From positions 1 through 64,000 of the forward strand of contig NZ_PYIX02000001.1 of the NCBI RefSeq assembly GCF_003024515.2: a stretch of 64,000 bases of DNA, given 5' to 3'. This DNA is from Acinetobacter sichuanensis (GTDB lineage: Bacteria > Pseudomonadota > Gammaproteobacteria > Pseudomonadales > Moraxellaceae). Positions 26,786-36,400 of this stretch are shown piece by piece. Positions within the stretch are counted from its first letter, which is position 1. Every line of letters begins with the position of its first letter. A model generated the notes under the pieces. The model searched no databases. It was not told the DNA's origin and worked only from the letters and a program-made list of their open reading frames with translations. Both the position numbers and the translations under genes were made by a program.

Positions 26786-27700
26786 ATGGCAAGTAGCTTG
26801 TTATTACTATTAGATGATATTGCCACTGTATTAGATGATGTTGCTGTAATGAGTAAAATGGCAGCAAAAAAAACAGCAGGTGTTTTGGGGGATGATTTAG
26901 CCTTAAATGCACAACAAGTTGCAGGTGTTCGTTCTGAACGAGAAATTCCTGTGGTATGGAGTGTTGCAAAAGGGTCATTTATTAATAAGCTTATTTTAGT
27001 TCCACTCGCTTTGCTGATTAGTGTCATTGCACCATGGTTAATTACGCCTTTGTTGATGCTTGGTGGGCTTTTTCTGTGTTTTGAAGGGGTTGAAAAGGTT
27101 TTACATAGTCTTCTACATCGCAAAGCAAAAACTCAAAGTGAAGCAGAAGTAGAGTTGGATGCTGTAGAAACAGATTTAGTTAAATTTGAAAAAGATAAAA
27201 TTAAAGGTGCTATACGTACTGACTTTATTTTATCTGCTGAAATTGTTGTGATTTCATTAGGTACTGTTGCACTTGCACCTTTTATGAGTAAGGTCATGGT
27301 ACTTTCGATTATTGCAATCGTGATGACGGTCGGGGTTTATGGATTTGTTGCAATGATTGTGAAAATTGATGATTTAGGATTATATTTAACTCAACAAGCA
27401 TCTAATTTTAAGAAAACAATAGGGCGTGGTTTACTGGCATTTGCACCTTTACTGATGAAAACTTTATCAATAGTGGGCACCATTGCAATGTTTTTAGTGG
27501 GTGGAGGGATTATTTCACATGGGATTTCATCATTACATCATTTTACAGAGCAAACTGTCGACCAAGTTGAACATATTCCAACTGTAGGGGCAATTATTGG
27601 TGCGCTTACACCGACTTTGATTAATTTGGTCATTGGTATAGTCGCGGGTTTATTGGTGCTTATTTTGGTAAAAACAGTACAAAAAATACGAGGTGCTTGA
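26786..27700 (+). CDS. DUF808 family membrane protein (YedI-like)
   Basis: A 304-aa inner-membrane protein. It opens with the DUF808 signature ([19 protein letters not shown]), then [18 protein letters not shown], and has about five or six hydrophobic helices, including [20 protein letters not shown] and [18 protein letters not shown]. The family is widespread and its function is not established. The gene has its own upstream region and stops 67 bp before ypfJ on the same strand, so the two may share a transcript. Confidence 0.9.
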   Translation: MASSLLLLLDDIATVLDDVAVMSKMAAKKTAGVLGDDLALNAQQVAGVRSEREIPVVWSVAKGSFINKLILVPLALLISVIAPWLITPLLMLGGLFLCFEGVEKVLHSLLHRKAKTQSEAEVELDAVETDLVKFEKDKIKGAIRTDFILSAEIVVISLGTVALAPFMSKVMVLSIIAIVMTVGVYGFVAMIVKIDDLGLYLTQQASNFKKTIGRGLLAFAPLLMKTLSIVGTIAMFLVGGGIISHGISSLHHFTEQTVDQVEHIPTVGAIIGALTPTLINLVIGIVAGLLVLILVKTVQKIRGA

Positions 27701-27767
27701 AGCTCTACCCAATTGTAAAAATATCATTAAACTAAACATCACTGAATTAAAAAATAAGGATCAGGCT

Positions 27768-28658
27768 ATGCGTTGGAAAGGACGCCGAGTAAGTAGTAAT
27801 GTTGAAGACCGTCGAGGTGGGGGCGGGGCAAAAGCAGGTGGCATTAGTATTCTCGGGCTAATAGTTGCTTTTGTTGCATGGAAGTTTTTTGGCGTAGATC
27901 CGCAACAAGCTTATCAAACCACTAAACAAGTGACTTCAGGTGTACAAACTCAGGCAGTTTCTCCTGAAAATTTAACACCTGAGCAGAAAGAAGTTTCAGA
28001 TTTTGTAGGGACTATTCTTGCAGATACAGAAGATGTTTGGACCCCTATTTTTCAGGCACAAGGTGCTCAATATATACCACCTAAATTGAGGTTATTTACA
28101 GGAAGAACAGATTCGGCTTGTGGTACAGCACAATCTGCTATGGGACCATTTTATTGTCCTGCTGACCAAAAAGTGTATATCGATACTTCGTTCTTTAAAG
28201 ACATGCGTCAGCAAATGGGTATTTCAGGTGAACAAAATCAATCTGAGCTCAGTGCTCAGGATGAGGCAGGGGATTTTGCACAAGCTTATGTGATTGCGCA
28301 TGAAGTTGGTCATCATGTACAAAATCTTTTGGGGATCTCAGGGCAAGTACAACAAGCACGTCAGCGCGCAAGTGAATCACAAGGCAATCAACTCTCTGTT
28401 CGTTTAGAGTTACAAGCAGACTGTTTGGCAGGTGTTTGGGCAAATAAAACCCATCAAAAAACCCAATTTCTTGAGCAAGGCGATGTAGAAGAAGCCATGG
28501 ATGCGGCTCAGAAAATTGGGGATGACTATTTACAGAAAAAAGCGAGAGGCTATGCAGTGCCTGACAGTTTTACACATGGAACAAGTCAACAGCGCATGCA
28601 ATGGTTTCAAACAGGTTTAAAAACAGGTGATATTAATCAGTGTGATACGTTTAAATAA
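27768..28658 (+). CDS. ypfJ: YpfJ family neutral zinc metallopeptidase
   Basis: A 296-aa protein. It starts MRWKGRRVSSNVEDRRG, followed by a Gly-rich stretch and a membrane anchor (ISILGLIVAFVAWKFFG). The catalytic part is outside the membrane or periplasmic and carries the zinc site HEVGHH with YVIA before it near residues 178-186; QADCLAGVW supplies the downstream acidic ligand region. ATG 27768 is chosen because the family starts MRW and AAGGA lies upstream; a longer frame from 27693 is unsupported. Substrate is unknown for the family. Confidence 0.92.
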   Translation: MRWKGRRVSSNVEDRRGGGGAKAGGISILGLIVAFVAWKFFGVDPQQAYQTTKQVTSGVQTQAVSPENLTPEQKEVSDFVGTILADTEDVWTPIFQAQGAQYIPPKLRLFTGRTDSACGTAQSAMGPFYCPADQKVYIDTSFFKDMRQQMGISGEQNQSELSAQDEAGDFAQAYVIAHEVGHHVQNLLGISGQVQQARQRASESQGNQLSVRLELQADCLAGVWANKTHQKTQFLEQGDVEEAMDAAQKIGDDYLQKKARGYAVPDSFTHGTSQQRMQWFQTGLKTGDINQCDTFK

Positions 28659-28686
28659 AGTCATTAGATGACATCACATGAAGCAT

Positions 28687-28708
28687 AAGGAGAGACATAT
28701 CTCTCCTT
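28687..28708. terminator. Hairpin between convergent genes
   Basis: AAGGAGAGA and TCTCTCCTT pair with a CATA loop 29 bp after the ypfJ stop, followed by TTATTTATTT on the plus strand. It touches the stop codon of the convergent gene, so it probably serves ypfJ. Confidence 0.7.
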
Positions 28709-29253
28709 TATTTATTTAAAAATGTTTTAAAATTACGCAAAATTCGTACACTGACATAAATTGCAAAGAGGCTGAAAAAGAATAAAGGAATCAGCTGAAA
28801 TTTTAATTTTTCAGTATCTGCTGTATAAAAATCAGAAATTTGTTGCTCAGTAAAATCAAATGATTTTTTTTGCAAAGTTTGTGTATTGGTAAAATCAATA
28901 TGTTGAATATATTGATTTGATTTGTAATTTATGAGTTTTATAGAGTTTATTTTTCTAAATTGATGCTGATTGTCTTGGTCAGTACATAAAGAATCCATGT
29001 AGTGAATACATGAAATTGTTGCGACATAGCCTTGATTGGGAATGGTAATAAATAATTTTTGATCAGGTTTTTGGTTGTTACCGATTAAGCGAAATTCTTG
29101 AGCAGGTGTACTGCTGAGCTGCGTAGATGTTGCTTTAACATGAGGCGCATTGAAAACTTCAACAGTTTTAACTGAAGTTGTCCAAATCAAAATCAGACTG
29201 ACTAAGAAAATAACAAAAGCAAAAAAATATCGAAAAACAATTTTTAAAGGCAT
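28708..29253 (-). CDS. Unknown 181-aa membrane protein with two membrane segments
   Basis: I do not recognise the family. The protein has an N-terminal membrane helix (FRYFFAFVIFLVSLILIWT) and a C-terminal one (LIPLFFFSLFAIYVSVRIL). Between them is a roughly 110-residue hydrophilic domain with two Cys (TISCIHYMDSLC), probably periplasmic. The layout resembles small envelope proteins of the DUF3592 type. It is a lone gene between ypfJ (convergent) and the antiporter (divergent). Confidence 0.6.
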   Translation of the reverse strand: MPLKIVFRYFFAFVIFLVSLILIWTTSVKTVEVFNAPHVKATSTQLSSTPAQEFRLIGNNQKPDQKLFITIPNQGYVATISCIHYMDSLCTDQDNQHQFRKINSIKLINYKSNQYIQHIDFTNTQTLQKKSFDFTEQQISDFYTADTEKLKFQLIPLFFFSLFAIYVSVRILRNFKTFLNK

Positions 29254-29494
29254 AACCTAGAAAAGCAAAAACTAAATAATAATCATACCTTTTTATGGCT
29301 AAATTTTATATCCTTAAATCAGCTCTTAATCACATTTAAGAAGTTTTATGTTAAGAAATTATATTTTTACGGGTGATTTTAATCATTTTTTTGTAAGATT
29401 ATATAAATTTAAAAATCAGCTTTCATTTTTAATTTACTTAAAAAATGATGGGTGATGGTTGTCCACCGATATTAAAAACTGAAAAAGGATACGC

Positions 29495-30994
29495 ATGGGT
29501 AATTATTTTTTTCTACAGGTCTTTACAGTTGTTTTTGCTTTATCCATTGCTACAACCATATTCAATAAGCGTATTTTAGGTTTTCCGCAAGCCATAGGAG
29601 TGCCTTTAGTTTCAGCCGTTTTCGTCTTTATTTTACAATGGGGGGCAAGTTTACTAAATGGTAATCAATTTATCTCCATTAATATTCATAATATTGAAGA
29701 AGCGGTAAGACATATTGATTTTTATGACTTTTTAGTCAATGGCGTGATTTGTTTTATTTTAACTTCCTCTGCACTGAAATTTAAAGTATCAGATTTAAAA
29801 GTATATTGGAAACCCATCAGTATTCTTGCAACGATTGCTTTATTGTTATGTGCAGTATTTTTTGCAGGTCTTGTATTTGGATTCCAATATGTAATTGGTA
29901 ATCCTGTACCGATTTTAGTGTTGTTGTTACTTGGTTCAGCATTAGGTGCAACAGACCCTATTGGTATTAAAGGTGTTTTAAGTTCTGTTCGCGCACCTCA
30001 TCATTTAATGGTCAAACTTGAAGGTGAATCCTTATTTAATGATGCAATGTGTATTGCCGTATTTATGACTTTACTCAATGTGTTAGAAGGTGAGCATTTT
30101 AGTTTAGTTGCAACACTACAAACATTATTATATGAAATTGTTGTTGCTGTGATTATTGGTTGGGCATTTGGTTTAGCTATTTTGCGTTTACTGCGTGGTA
30201 AACATGAAATGGAATCTTTGATTTTAACCACAGCATTGTTGGCTTGTGGTTCTTATCTGGTTGCTTTATTTGCCCATGCCTCGGCACCGATTGCCTGCGT
30301 GATTGGCGGTTTGATTGTCGGCAATAAATGGAAAGAAATTTTACAAGATCGTGAAATTCGTGAGGTAAATCATTTTTGGCATACAGTAGAAGGGATTATT
30401 AATTCATTCCTTTTCACTTTAATTGGTCTAGAAATTTTTATTTTAGATTTAAGTACAAGTTTGATTTTAGGCGGTATTTTTGCTTTCTTTGCTTTGCATT
30501 TATCACGCTTTGCAGCGAACTATTTGGCATTCGCATTTTTCCCATCATTTCGACATAAGAGTTATAACGGCAGTTTAGCGATTTTATCTTGGGGTGGGGT
30601 ACGAGGTGGTATTTCCCTAGCACTGATTTTGGCTGTGGCTAACATTCCTGAATTACGTGATTATAGTAGTATTTTGATTGGGTATACTTTTATCAGTGTA
30701 TTACTTTCAGGAATTGTATGTGGCTTAGGACTGCCTGCTGTTATGAATGCATTTTATTACAACCCTTTAGAAGAAACGACAGGTTTTAAAGGTTGGTATC
30801 AACGTATGTGTCATAAAATGAATCGTAAAGGGGTGAAATATATTGTTGGTGAAGACGCAGAAGGGCATGAAACCATTACAATTTATAATCCTGAAGCAAT
30901 TATCAATAAGCAAAGTGAAGATGGTGTGACTGCTGTATATCATCCTGATAAAGCACAAGAAGTAAAACGTTTGGAAAATCCAAATAACTTCTAG
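29495..30994 (+). CDS. Cation:proton antiporter (CPA1/NhaP family)
   Basis: A 499-aa polytopic membrane protein with about 12 helices. The CPA1 core motif is visible as GATDPIGIKG near residue 150, followed by LEGESLFNDAMCIAVF (the ND pair of the ion-binding site), and later SWGGVRGGISLALILA in the second half. It exchanges Na+ and/or K+ for protons across the inner membrane. A hydrophilic cytoplasmic tail of about 75 residues ends the protein. It is followed by a good terminator and stands alone. Ion preference cannot be read from the sequence. Confidence 0.92.
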   Translation: MGNYFFLQVFTVVFALSIATTIFNKRILGFPQAIGVPLVSAVFVFILQWGASLLNGNQFISINIHNIEEAVRHIDFYDFLVNGVICFILTSSALKFKVSDLKVYWKPISILATIALLLCAVFFAGLVFGFQYVIGNPVPILVLLLLGSALGATDPIGIKGVLSSVRAPHHLMVKLEGESLFNDAMCIAVFMTLLNVLEGEHFSLVATLQTLLYEIVVAVIIGWAFGLAILRLLRGKHEMESLILTTALLACGSYLVALFAHASAPIACVIGGLIVGNKWKEILQDREIREVNHFWHTVEGIINSFLFTLIGLEIFILDLSTSLILGGIFAFFALHLSRFAANYLAFAFFPSFRHKSYNGSLAILSWGGVRGGISLALILAVANIPELRDYSSILIGYTFISVLLSGIVCGLGLPAVMNAFYYNPLEETTGFKGWYQRMCHKMNRKGVKYIVGEDAEGHETITIYNPEAIINKQSEDGVTAVYHPDKAQEVKRLENPNNF

Positions 30995-31012
30995 CACTAT
31001 TTATTCTTCATA

Positions 31013-31045
31013 AAAAAAACCGAATGCATCATCATTCGGTTTTTT
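31013..31045. terminator. Intrinsic terminator after the antiporter gene
   Basis: AAAAAACCGAATG pairs with CATTCGGTTTTTT around a CATCAT loop. Runs of A and T at both outer ends allow it to act for the convergent HDAC-like gene too. Confidence 0.9.
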
Positions 31046-31074
31046 GATTTTTCAGTTTAATTTACTCAGTTTGC

Positions 31075-31950
31075 TTAAACCATTTCTGGAAAATAGATTT
31101 GATTCGCTGCTTTAAAGGTATTGATATGCAAAGGAACTAAATCATCTAATTTTTGATAACCACCTGCTAAAACGAACATGATGGGTAGGTTGTATTTTTT
31201 AGCAAGTTTGAAAACCATTAAATCACGTTGATATAACATCTCTGTATCAAACCATTTAGAACCACAACGATCATTTTGGTGGCAGTCCATTCCCGCTTGA
31301 TAAACGATCAGATCCGCTTGCCAATCTAAAGCATGTTCAAAGCCTTCGATGACAGCAGCGGCGTATTGTTCAAATGAACCTTTTTTATTGTGAATATGAC
31401 GTGTGATGCTACGTTCGTACGTTGCACAACCAAAGGCTAAAGCATAAATACTAAAATTGAATAAATTTTCAAATCTACGTGTATATTCTGCTGTTCCATT
31501 ACCACCATGTTGATCACAATCTAAAACAAAAACTTTCTTATGCGGATATTGTTGTGCAATTAAGGCAAGTCCATTAAATGTACAATAAGCATTACCATGT
31601 TCATAAACTGCATGATGAAATCCTTGCGCAATATTGGCTGCAATTCCTTCTTTAAATGCAATTTCTGTTGCTAAAAGCTGACCTGCTTGTATGGCAAAAA
31701 TAGCCTCACGAAATTGTAAGCTCCACTGTTTAAAGCCTTGCATAACAGCAAGAGGCTTTTTACCTTTGACAAAAGCTTGTACATATTCAGGGTCATGAAT
31801 GCCATACAAAATTTTAGGATCAATACTTTCTGGGTCTACGAGTTCTGCAAGTTCGTAGACCTCAAGTTCTTGTGCTACCGCAGTCAGTTTTTCCATGCTA
31901 TTCGTATGCGTTTTAGCAAAATACTGTGGTGAATAGCAAGCTTTTAACAT
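31075..31950 (-). CDS. Histone deacetylase-fold (class IV-like) hydrolase
   Basis: The 291-aa zinc enzyme of the HDAC/AcuC superfamily probably removes acyl groups from proteins, polyamines or small amines. Visible motifs: NIAQGFHHAVYEHG (substrate-side His pair), VLDCDQHGGNGT near residue 147 (the Asp and His zinc ligands), YQAGMDCHQND (second Asp ligand) and FVLAGGYQ near the end. The arrangement is that of bacterial class IV-like members. Its substrate cannot be named. It is 12 bp downstream of the unknown 324-aa gene in the same direction, so they are likely an operon. Confidence 0.88.
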   Translation of the reverse strand: MLKACYSPQYFAKTHTNSMEKLTAVAQELEVYELAELVDPESIDPKILYGIHDPEYVQAFVKGKKPLAVMQGFKQWSLQFREAIFAIQAGQLLATEIAFKEGIAANIAQGFHHAVYEHGNAYCTFNGLALIAQQYPHKKVFVLDCDQHGGNGTAEYTRRFENLFNFSIYALAFGCATYERSITRHIHNKKGSFEQYAAAVIEGFEHALDWQADLIVYQAGMDCHQNDRCGSKWFDTEMLYQRDLMVFKLAKKYNLPIMFVLAGGYQKLDDLVPLHINTFKAANQIYFPEMV

Positions 31951-31962
31951 GATAACTCTCGA

Positions 31963-32937
31963 TTAAATTTGATCTTGGGCAACTGAAATTAATTGCTTCA
32001 ATTCTGTTGTTTCTGGGCTAAATAGTCCATTATCAACTTGTTGTTTGAAATGTGAGCTAAATGCTCTCGCTCTGTTTTGTGGTGAAATCGCCAGTGTTGT
32101 TAAGCGTAAAAACCAAAAACCTATTACATCATGTATTGAAATAATATGACCTTTGAACACTTTATTTGGACGCTTGGCAATATTCTCTTCATCATAATAT
32201 ACAGAAAATAAACTCCCAAGTGGAATACGAATTCCATTAATAATCAATGGGACAAGATTAATGCAAGAATGATCATCTCCCATTTTAATTTTTTCCATTA
32301 AAATAGGGCGCTCATTTTTGTCGACAAAGATATTAATATTGCCTTGACGCAGCATACGACCATGCGCAATTTTTAAGAAAAAATTCTCTGCCATTGGGCA
32401 AGAACCGACTTTAGGCTTTTCATTCAGATTTTTTAATTCAAGACAGGCAAGCTCTGCAGGGTCTTTTCTTAAAATAATATCTTCTAAAAATTGGCACAAA
32501 ACTTTACTTTCTTCTTTTTCGACATACTCATGGATATTGCGTAGTTTAGATTGAAATTCAACTTCTGTGCGTAAAGTATTGACAAAAGCATCGTCACTGT
32601 CTTGTTTGAGTTTTAAGAACTGTTGCACATCAGGATTAATATCTAAATTACGCCAAGTTTTAAGTTCTAAGCCAAATCCAAGTGCATTAGCCAGTAATGT
32701 TTTTAAACCTTTTGTGTCGTATTGATCAAAAATTTTGAAATCTTTAAAGTCAGTTTCATCCAATTCAGCATTAATAAACTCAGCAACAACACGTGTAGCT
32801 TGTGTATAACCACAACCACGACGTTCAGTTTGATGGCTAAAATGTTCATTTAACATTTCAGTTAAGTTTTTAGCCAGAGGATACAAACGCTCGGTAAAGC
32901 ATTGTAAAACTTCATGATCTAAAGTGACATCATTCAT
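31963..32937 (-). CDS. Unknown 324-aa protein upstream of the HDAC-like gene
   Basis: I do not recognise the family. The protein is soluble, with no signal peptide or membrane helix. The N-terminal half is helical and the second half (INIFVDKNERPILMEKIKMG...PLIINGIRIPLGSLFSVYYD) is beta-rich, like a small barrel. ATG 32937 has GGGGA 7-8 nt upstream; an in-frame TTG at 32949 lies inside that site. It is coupled to the HDAC-fold gene. The pair may act together on acylation, but no motif shows this. Confidence 0.6.
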   Translation of the reverse strand: MNDVTLDHEVLQCFTERLYPLAKNLTEMLNEHFSHQTERRGCGYTQATRVVAEFINAELDETDFKDFKIFDQYDTKGLKTLLANALGFGLELKTWRNLDINPDVQQFLKLKQDSDDAFVNTLRTEVEFQSKLRNIHEYVEKEESKVLCQFLEDIILRKDPAELACLELKNLNEKPKVGSCPMAENFFLKIAHGRMLRQGNINIFVDKNERPILMEKIKMGDDHSCINLVPLIINGIRIPLGSLFSVYYDEENIAKRPNKVFKGHIISIHDVIGFWFLRLTTLAISPQNRARAFSSHFKQQVDNGLFSPETTELKQLISVAQDQI

Positions 32938-33148
32938 ATTATTCCCCAATAAAAATTTTTATCGTTTTTTAAATTATTTAGTCTTCCAACAATAATAAAT
33001 TTAGATAATTTTCACAATATTTTCAGATCAGTTATTATTTTTTTGTTTGAATAAGCAACACATTAAAGATTTAATTTTTCTGATTTATTCTCAAATCATG
33101 ACTATTTTTTTTAAAAGTAATAGGTTTTCATGGCGTGAAGTTATAGAT

Positions 33149-33174
33149 AAAGCAGTAGAAATCTCTACTGCTTT
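33149..33174. terminator. Hairpin downstream of the hydrolase gene
   Basis: AAAGCAGTAGA and TCTACTGCTTT form a perfect 11-bp stem with a 4-nt loop, just past the stop of the minus-strand hydrolase. The U-tract on that strand is short, so it may be a weaker or transcript-protecting terminator. Confidence 0.65.
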
Positions 33175-33186
33175 AAAGCATATTTT

Positions 33187-34152
33187 TTATTTTACGCTAT
33201 TCAAGAAATTAAGATAAGGTTGAACCAATAATTGCTCTTGCTCCATGATCGGCATATGACCTACACCTTTTAAAGTGAGAGGTTCTTTGGCATTTTTTAA
33301 TAAAGATTTCAGTTCAGCAGCCGCCTCAACATTAATCACTTTATCTTGATCACCCCATGCAATAAGTACAGGTTGATCTATTGAGCGAGCAGCGAGTGCA
33401 AAAGTTTCAGGAGTATAAACTTTTGACATTAAAATTAATTGTTCTACTAATTTTGCGTTGTTGGCAGCTTGTGAAATCATCAGCTTTTCTTGAGCTTCTT
33501 TGAGTTCATTTGGAATAAAAGGTGGGAGTGTTGTTGCAATACCGAGAACTTTATCCAAATCTCCTTTTTTCGCGACAATCATACTGCGCAATGTCGTCGG
33601 ATCTTTGAGATAAGGCGTATTTGCGGATTTAAAGACCCCAGCACTATCAACTAAAAAGAGTGATTTAGTATCTACAGGATATTGTGCTGCATAAAGTAGT
33701 GCGATTGAGCCACCCATACTATGACCAGCAACATGTAAACCTTGTTCAATTTTTGCTGCTTCAGCAAAACGACGTAGTTTTTCAGTCATGTTTGGAATGG
33801 TGTAGTCAAAGTCAGCGGGTACTTTGCTATCACCTTGACCAGGCAAATCTGGAATAATCACATGATAATAAGGCGTTAAATAACGTGCTAAACGATTCCA
33901 GTTATCTCGGCTACCTGCAAGACCATGTACTAAAAGTAAAGTCGGTTTTCCAACTTGACCACCTTCACTATAAGCCCAGTCAATATCAGCGACTTTCAGT
34001 CGTTTAGATTGTAAACCTGCCCAAGCACGTTCTTGTTGTAATACGCTTTGGATATCAATTGCGGCAAATGTTTGGCTAGGGATACTGACTGTTGCAGCAA
34101 TACCCATACTTAATGCTGTAGAAAGCATGAGTTTACTTAAGATTCCTTTCAT
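33187..34152 (-). CDS. Secreted alpha/beta hydrolase (lipase/esterase-like)
   Basis: A 321-aa protein with a Sec signal peptide (LMLSTALSMGIAATVSIPSQ, then TFAA cleavage) and a classic alpha/beta-hydrolase fold. It has the oxyanion turn LLVHGLAGSRDNW near 72-84, nucleophile elbow GHSMGG near 143, WGDQDKV near 265 for the acid and GVGHMP near 297 for the His. It probably hydrolyses lipid or ester substrates in the periplasm or outside. It resembles the Pseudomonas/Acinetobacter LipA-type relatives only in general fold. It is a single gene divergent from the ATL gene. Confidence 0.85.
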   Translation of the reverse strand: MKGILSKLMLSTALSMGIAATVSIPSQTFAAIDIQSVLQQERAWAGLQSKRLKVADIDWAYSEGGQVGKPTLLLVHGLAGSRDNWNRLARYLTPYYHVIIPDLPGQGDSKVPADFDYTIPNMTEKLRRFAEAAKIEQGLHVAGHSMGGSIALLYAAQYPVDTKSLFLVDSAGVFKSANTPYLKDPTTLRSMIVAKKGDLDKVLGIATTLPPFIPNELKEAQEKLMISQAANNAKLVEQLILMSKVYTPETFALAARSIDQPVLIAWGDQDKVINVEAAAELKSLLKNAKEPLTLKGVGHMPIMEQEQLLVQPYLNFLNSVK

Positions 34153-34254
34153 TTGTAGTGCTCTATGTTTTTGTTGTTAAAAGTGATTTAAGATTAGAAC
34201 AGTATTTATAAAAATACATTTGCCTAAATATCCAATTAGAGTGTATTTCAGTCA

Positions 34255-34590
34255 ATGAATGCAAAAAATCTACACAATCCAGCTCAAGAATTAGCTCAAA
34301 TGATTATTGCTGTTGTGGTCTTGATTCCTTATGGTCAAGTGGCAAGCTATGGTCAGGTCGCAAAATTAGCAGGCTTACCACGACATGCTCGTTTAGTGGG
34401 GCGAGTCTTGGCACAACTAGAAACAGATCAAGATGTACCATGGCATCGTGTTATTAATTCACAAGGCAAAATGAGCCTAAACAAACTTGATGAACATGGC
34501 ATGAATATTCAAGAAGCAATGCTCTTAGCAGAAGGGGTCGCAGTGATTCAGGCTAAAGTTGATCTAAAAAAATTTGGTTGGCAGCCTTAA
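34255..34590 (+). CDS. Alkyltransferase-like protein (ATL), MGMT fold
   Basis: The 111-aa protein is the C-terminal DNA-binding domain of O6-alkylguanine-DNA alkyltransferases: IPYGQVASYGQVAKLAGLP, the HTH region HARLVGRVLAQL, then PWHRVINSQGK. The active-site PCHR motif is PWHR, i.e. the acceptor cysteine is a tryptophan. This defines ATL proteins, which bind O6-alkylguanine lesions without transferring the alkyl group and hand them to nucleotide excision repair. The full ORF uses ATG 34255. It stands alone between two unrelated genes. Confidence 0.92.
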   Translation: MNAKNLHNPAQELAQMIIAVVVLIPYGQVASYGQVAKLAGLPRHARLVGRVLAQLETDQDVPWHRVINSQGKMSLNKLDEHGMNIQEAMLLAEGVAVIQAKVDLKKFGWQP

Positions 34591-34869
34591 AATGAATATT
34601 TGGAAATGAATATTTTAATTTAGTGTGTATTTTAAATAGAGTACTCAACGTCTATTTGGAGTTTTATTTATCAATGTTAAAACGAAAATAAACAATGATT
34701 AAAATGTGATTTAAAAAGCTGCTTATCTCCATCATGATGAATAAATTTCTACATAGTGCATTAATAACAATACAAAACTTCTTATTTTCTCTAATATTAG
34801 CACTAAAATTTGGTTTATGATAAATCATCTAACAAATTGCGATTGAGCAAATATATAAAAGGTGAACAT

Positions 34870-35565
34870 ATGAATATGCTTCGTAAAACCATGGGTGCAG
34901 TAACGATCAGTGCGGCGCTGTTTGCACCTGCAATGAGCACAACAGTTTTTGCTGCAACTGCTGCAACGGAGCAACAAGCAACGAGTAATTTAGTCAAACA
35001 GCTCAGTGGTATTCAAAGTTTATCTGCTAATTTTGAACAAACGACTAAGGTTACAAGTAATGGTAAAGTTGCTCAACAAAAAGGTTTGACTGCGCAACAT
35101 ATGAATCAAACTTTTAAAGGTGTGATGAAAGTTGCACGTCCTGGTAAGTTTTATTGGGAAACGACATCTCCAGCAAAACAAACGATTGCAACTACAGGGA
35201 AAATGGTTTGGATCTATGACCCAGATTTGCAGCAAGCCGTACGCCAAAGTTTAGATGAACAAGTTGCAAATACGCCTGCATTATTATTGTCTGGTAATAC
35301 GCAGCAAATTCAGCAGGCATATCGTATTACGCAGCCTGACCAAGCAAAAACATATTACACTTTATATCCAAAAGACAAAGAAGGTGCATTCCAAAGTTTA
35401 ACCATTAGCTTTGGTGCAAATAAAGCTCCTAGTCTGATGATTTTACAGGACTCTTTAGGTCAAACAACCTATGTAAAATTTAATAATGTGAAGCTCAACC
35501 CATCATTACCTGCATCTACATTTAATTTTGCACCACCAAAAGGTACAGATATTATTGACCAGTGA
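34870..35565 (+). CDS. lolA: Outer-membrane lipoprotein carrier LolA
   Basis: The 231-aa periplasmic chaperone takes lipoproteins from LolCDE in the inner membrane to LolB in the outer membrane. Signal peptide at 1-27 (GAVTISAALFAPAMSTTVFA), then the LolA half-barrel: LSGIQSLSANFEQTTK, GVMKVARPGKFYWETTSPAK, GKMVWIYDPDLQQAV and a C-terminal FNFAPPKGTDIID. ATG 34870 with AAAGGTGA upstream is clearly the start; a longer frame from 34810 has no leader support. The 280 bp before it hold no feature I can support. Confidence 0.95.
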   Translation: MNMLRKTMGAVTISAALFAPAMSTTVFAATAATEQQATSNLVKQLSGIQSLSANFEQTTKVTSNGKVAQQKGLTAQHMNQTFKGVMKVARPGKFYWETTSPAKQTIATTGKMVWIYDPDLQQAVRQSLDEQVANTPALLLSGNTQQIQQAYRITQPDQAKTYYTLYPKDKEGAFQSLTISFGANKAPSLMILQDSLGQTTYVKFNNVKLNPSLPASTFNFAPPKGTDIIDQ

Positions 35566-35597
35566 AATAGAACTGATGAATAAATATTTGCAACAAG

Positions 35598-35622
35598 AAA
35601 GCAGCTTTCGAGCTGCTTTTTT
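35598..35622 (+). terminator. Intrinsic terminator after lolA
   Basis: AAAGCAGCT and AGCTGCTTT pair around a TTCG tetraloop and run into six T residues, 33 bp after the lolA stop. Confidence 0.92.
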
Positions 35623-35663
35623 ATGGTTATGATAGAGCGCTTTTATGATAAAAAAATTAAATA

Positions 35664-36383
35664 ATGAAAAATTTTAAACATGAATTACATGAACAAAAGT
35701 TAGCACATCATTTTGATTTAAGTGCAGATTTGTTTTTTTGTTTCGCACGTATTGTTCAGGATGTGAAAAAAATTTATCCCTTGGGAGATGCCTTACGCTA
35801 TTACCATGCCTCGTTTCAAATCAGTCAAAATCAGAGAATATGCAGCATTATTTTGCATGTACAGGCACAGCGAGCGGGAATTTTACAGTCTGAGATCCAT
35901 TTGCATTATGATATTTACGAGCAAAAATTAATTCATGCACAACAGCTCGAACCATTGCGGCATGAGCCACAAATAAAAGTAAATATTGTGCAAGTTGATG
36001 ATTTTCTTCAACTGAGTGTAGAAGCGAAAGTATTTAAATATATCGCACAGGCAAAGCATTTATTTGTGCAATGGAATGAATCCTATTATCCATTACAGTT
36101 TAATCAATTCCGTTTGACGGTGTTTGAGAAATCTTCTTTTGAGTATGCGTCAACGTTGATAGTACTGACGCAACCTGAGTCAATGCTATTGGAGCCACAT
36201 TTTAAGCAAGATCAGGAAGAACCTCCTTTAAAGGCTTATGTCATGTTTGATATCAGTCAGCCTCCTTTTATTTTTCAACATTTTATTCAAAATAAAACGG
36301 AAGACATCATTCAACGCTTGCGTTTGCAACCCAAAGGACGCGTAAAAAGACAAAATGAAAAGCTACGTCAACAGCGGAAATAA
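35664..36383 (+). CDS. Unknown 239-aa protein, first of a paralogous pair
   Basis: I do not recognise the family. The protein is soluble with no signal peptide. It shares a pattern with its downstream neighbour: FDLSADLFFCFARIVQDVKK against YDLSTEMFFCLLQLYRDFSN, then ISQNQR against VSENKR, a shared YDI patch, and a basic Arg/Lys-rich tail. The two are therefore old tandem duplicates. The fold looks alpha+beta. The two genes are 17 bp apart and presumably one transcript. Confidence 0.6.
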   Translation: MKNFKHELHEQKLAHHFDLSADLFFCFARIVQDVKKIYPLGDALRYYHASFQISQNQRICSIILHVQAQRAGILQSEIHLHYDIYEQKLIHAQQLEPLRHEPQIKVNIVQVDDFLQLSVEAKVFKYIAQAKHLFVQWNESYYPLQFNQFRLTVFEKSSFEYASTLIVLTQPESMLLEPHFKQDQEEPPLKAYVMFDISQPPFIFQHFIQNKTEDIIQRLRLQPKGRVKRQNEKLRQQRK

Positions 36384-36400
36384 AAAATAGGAAAATCCTC

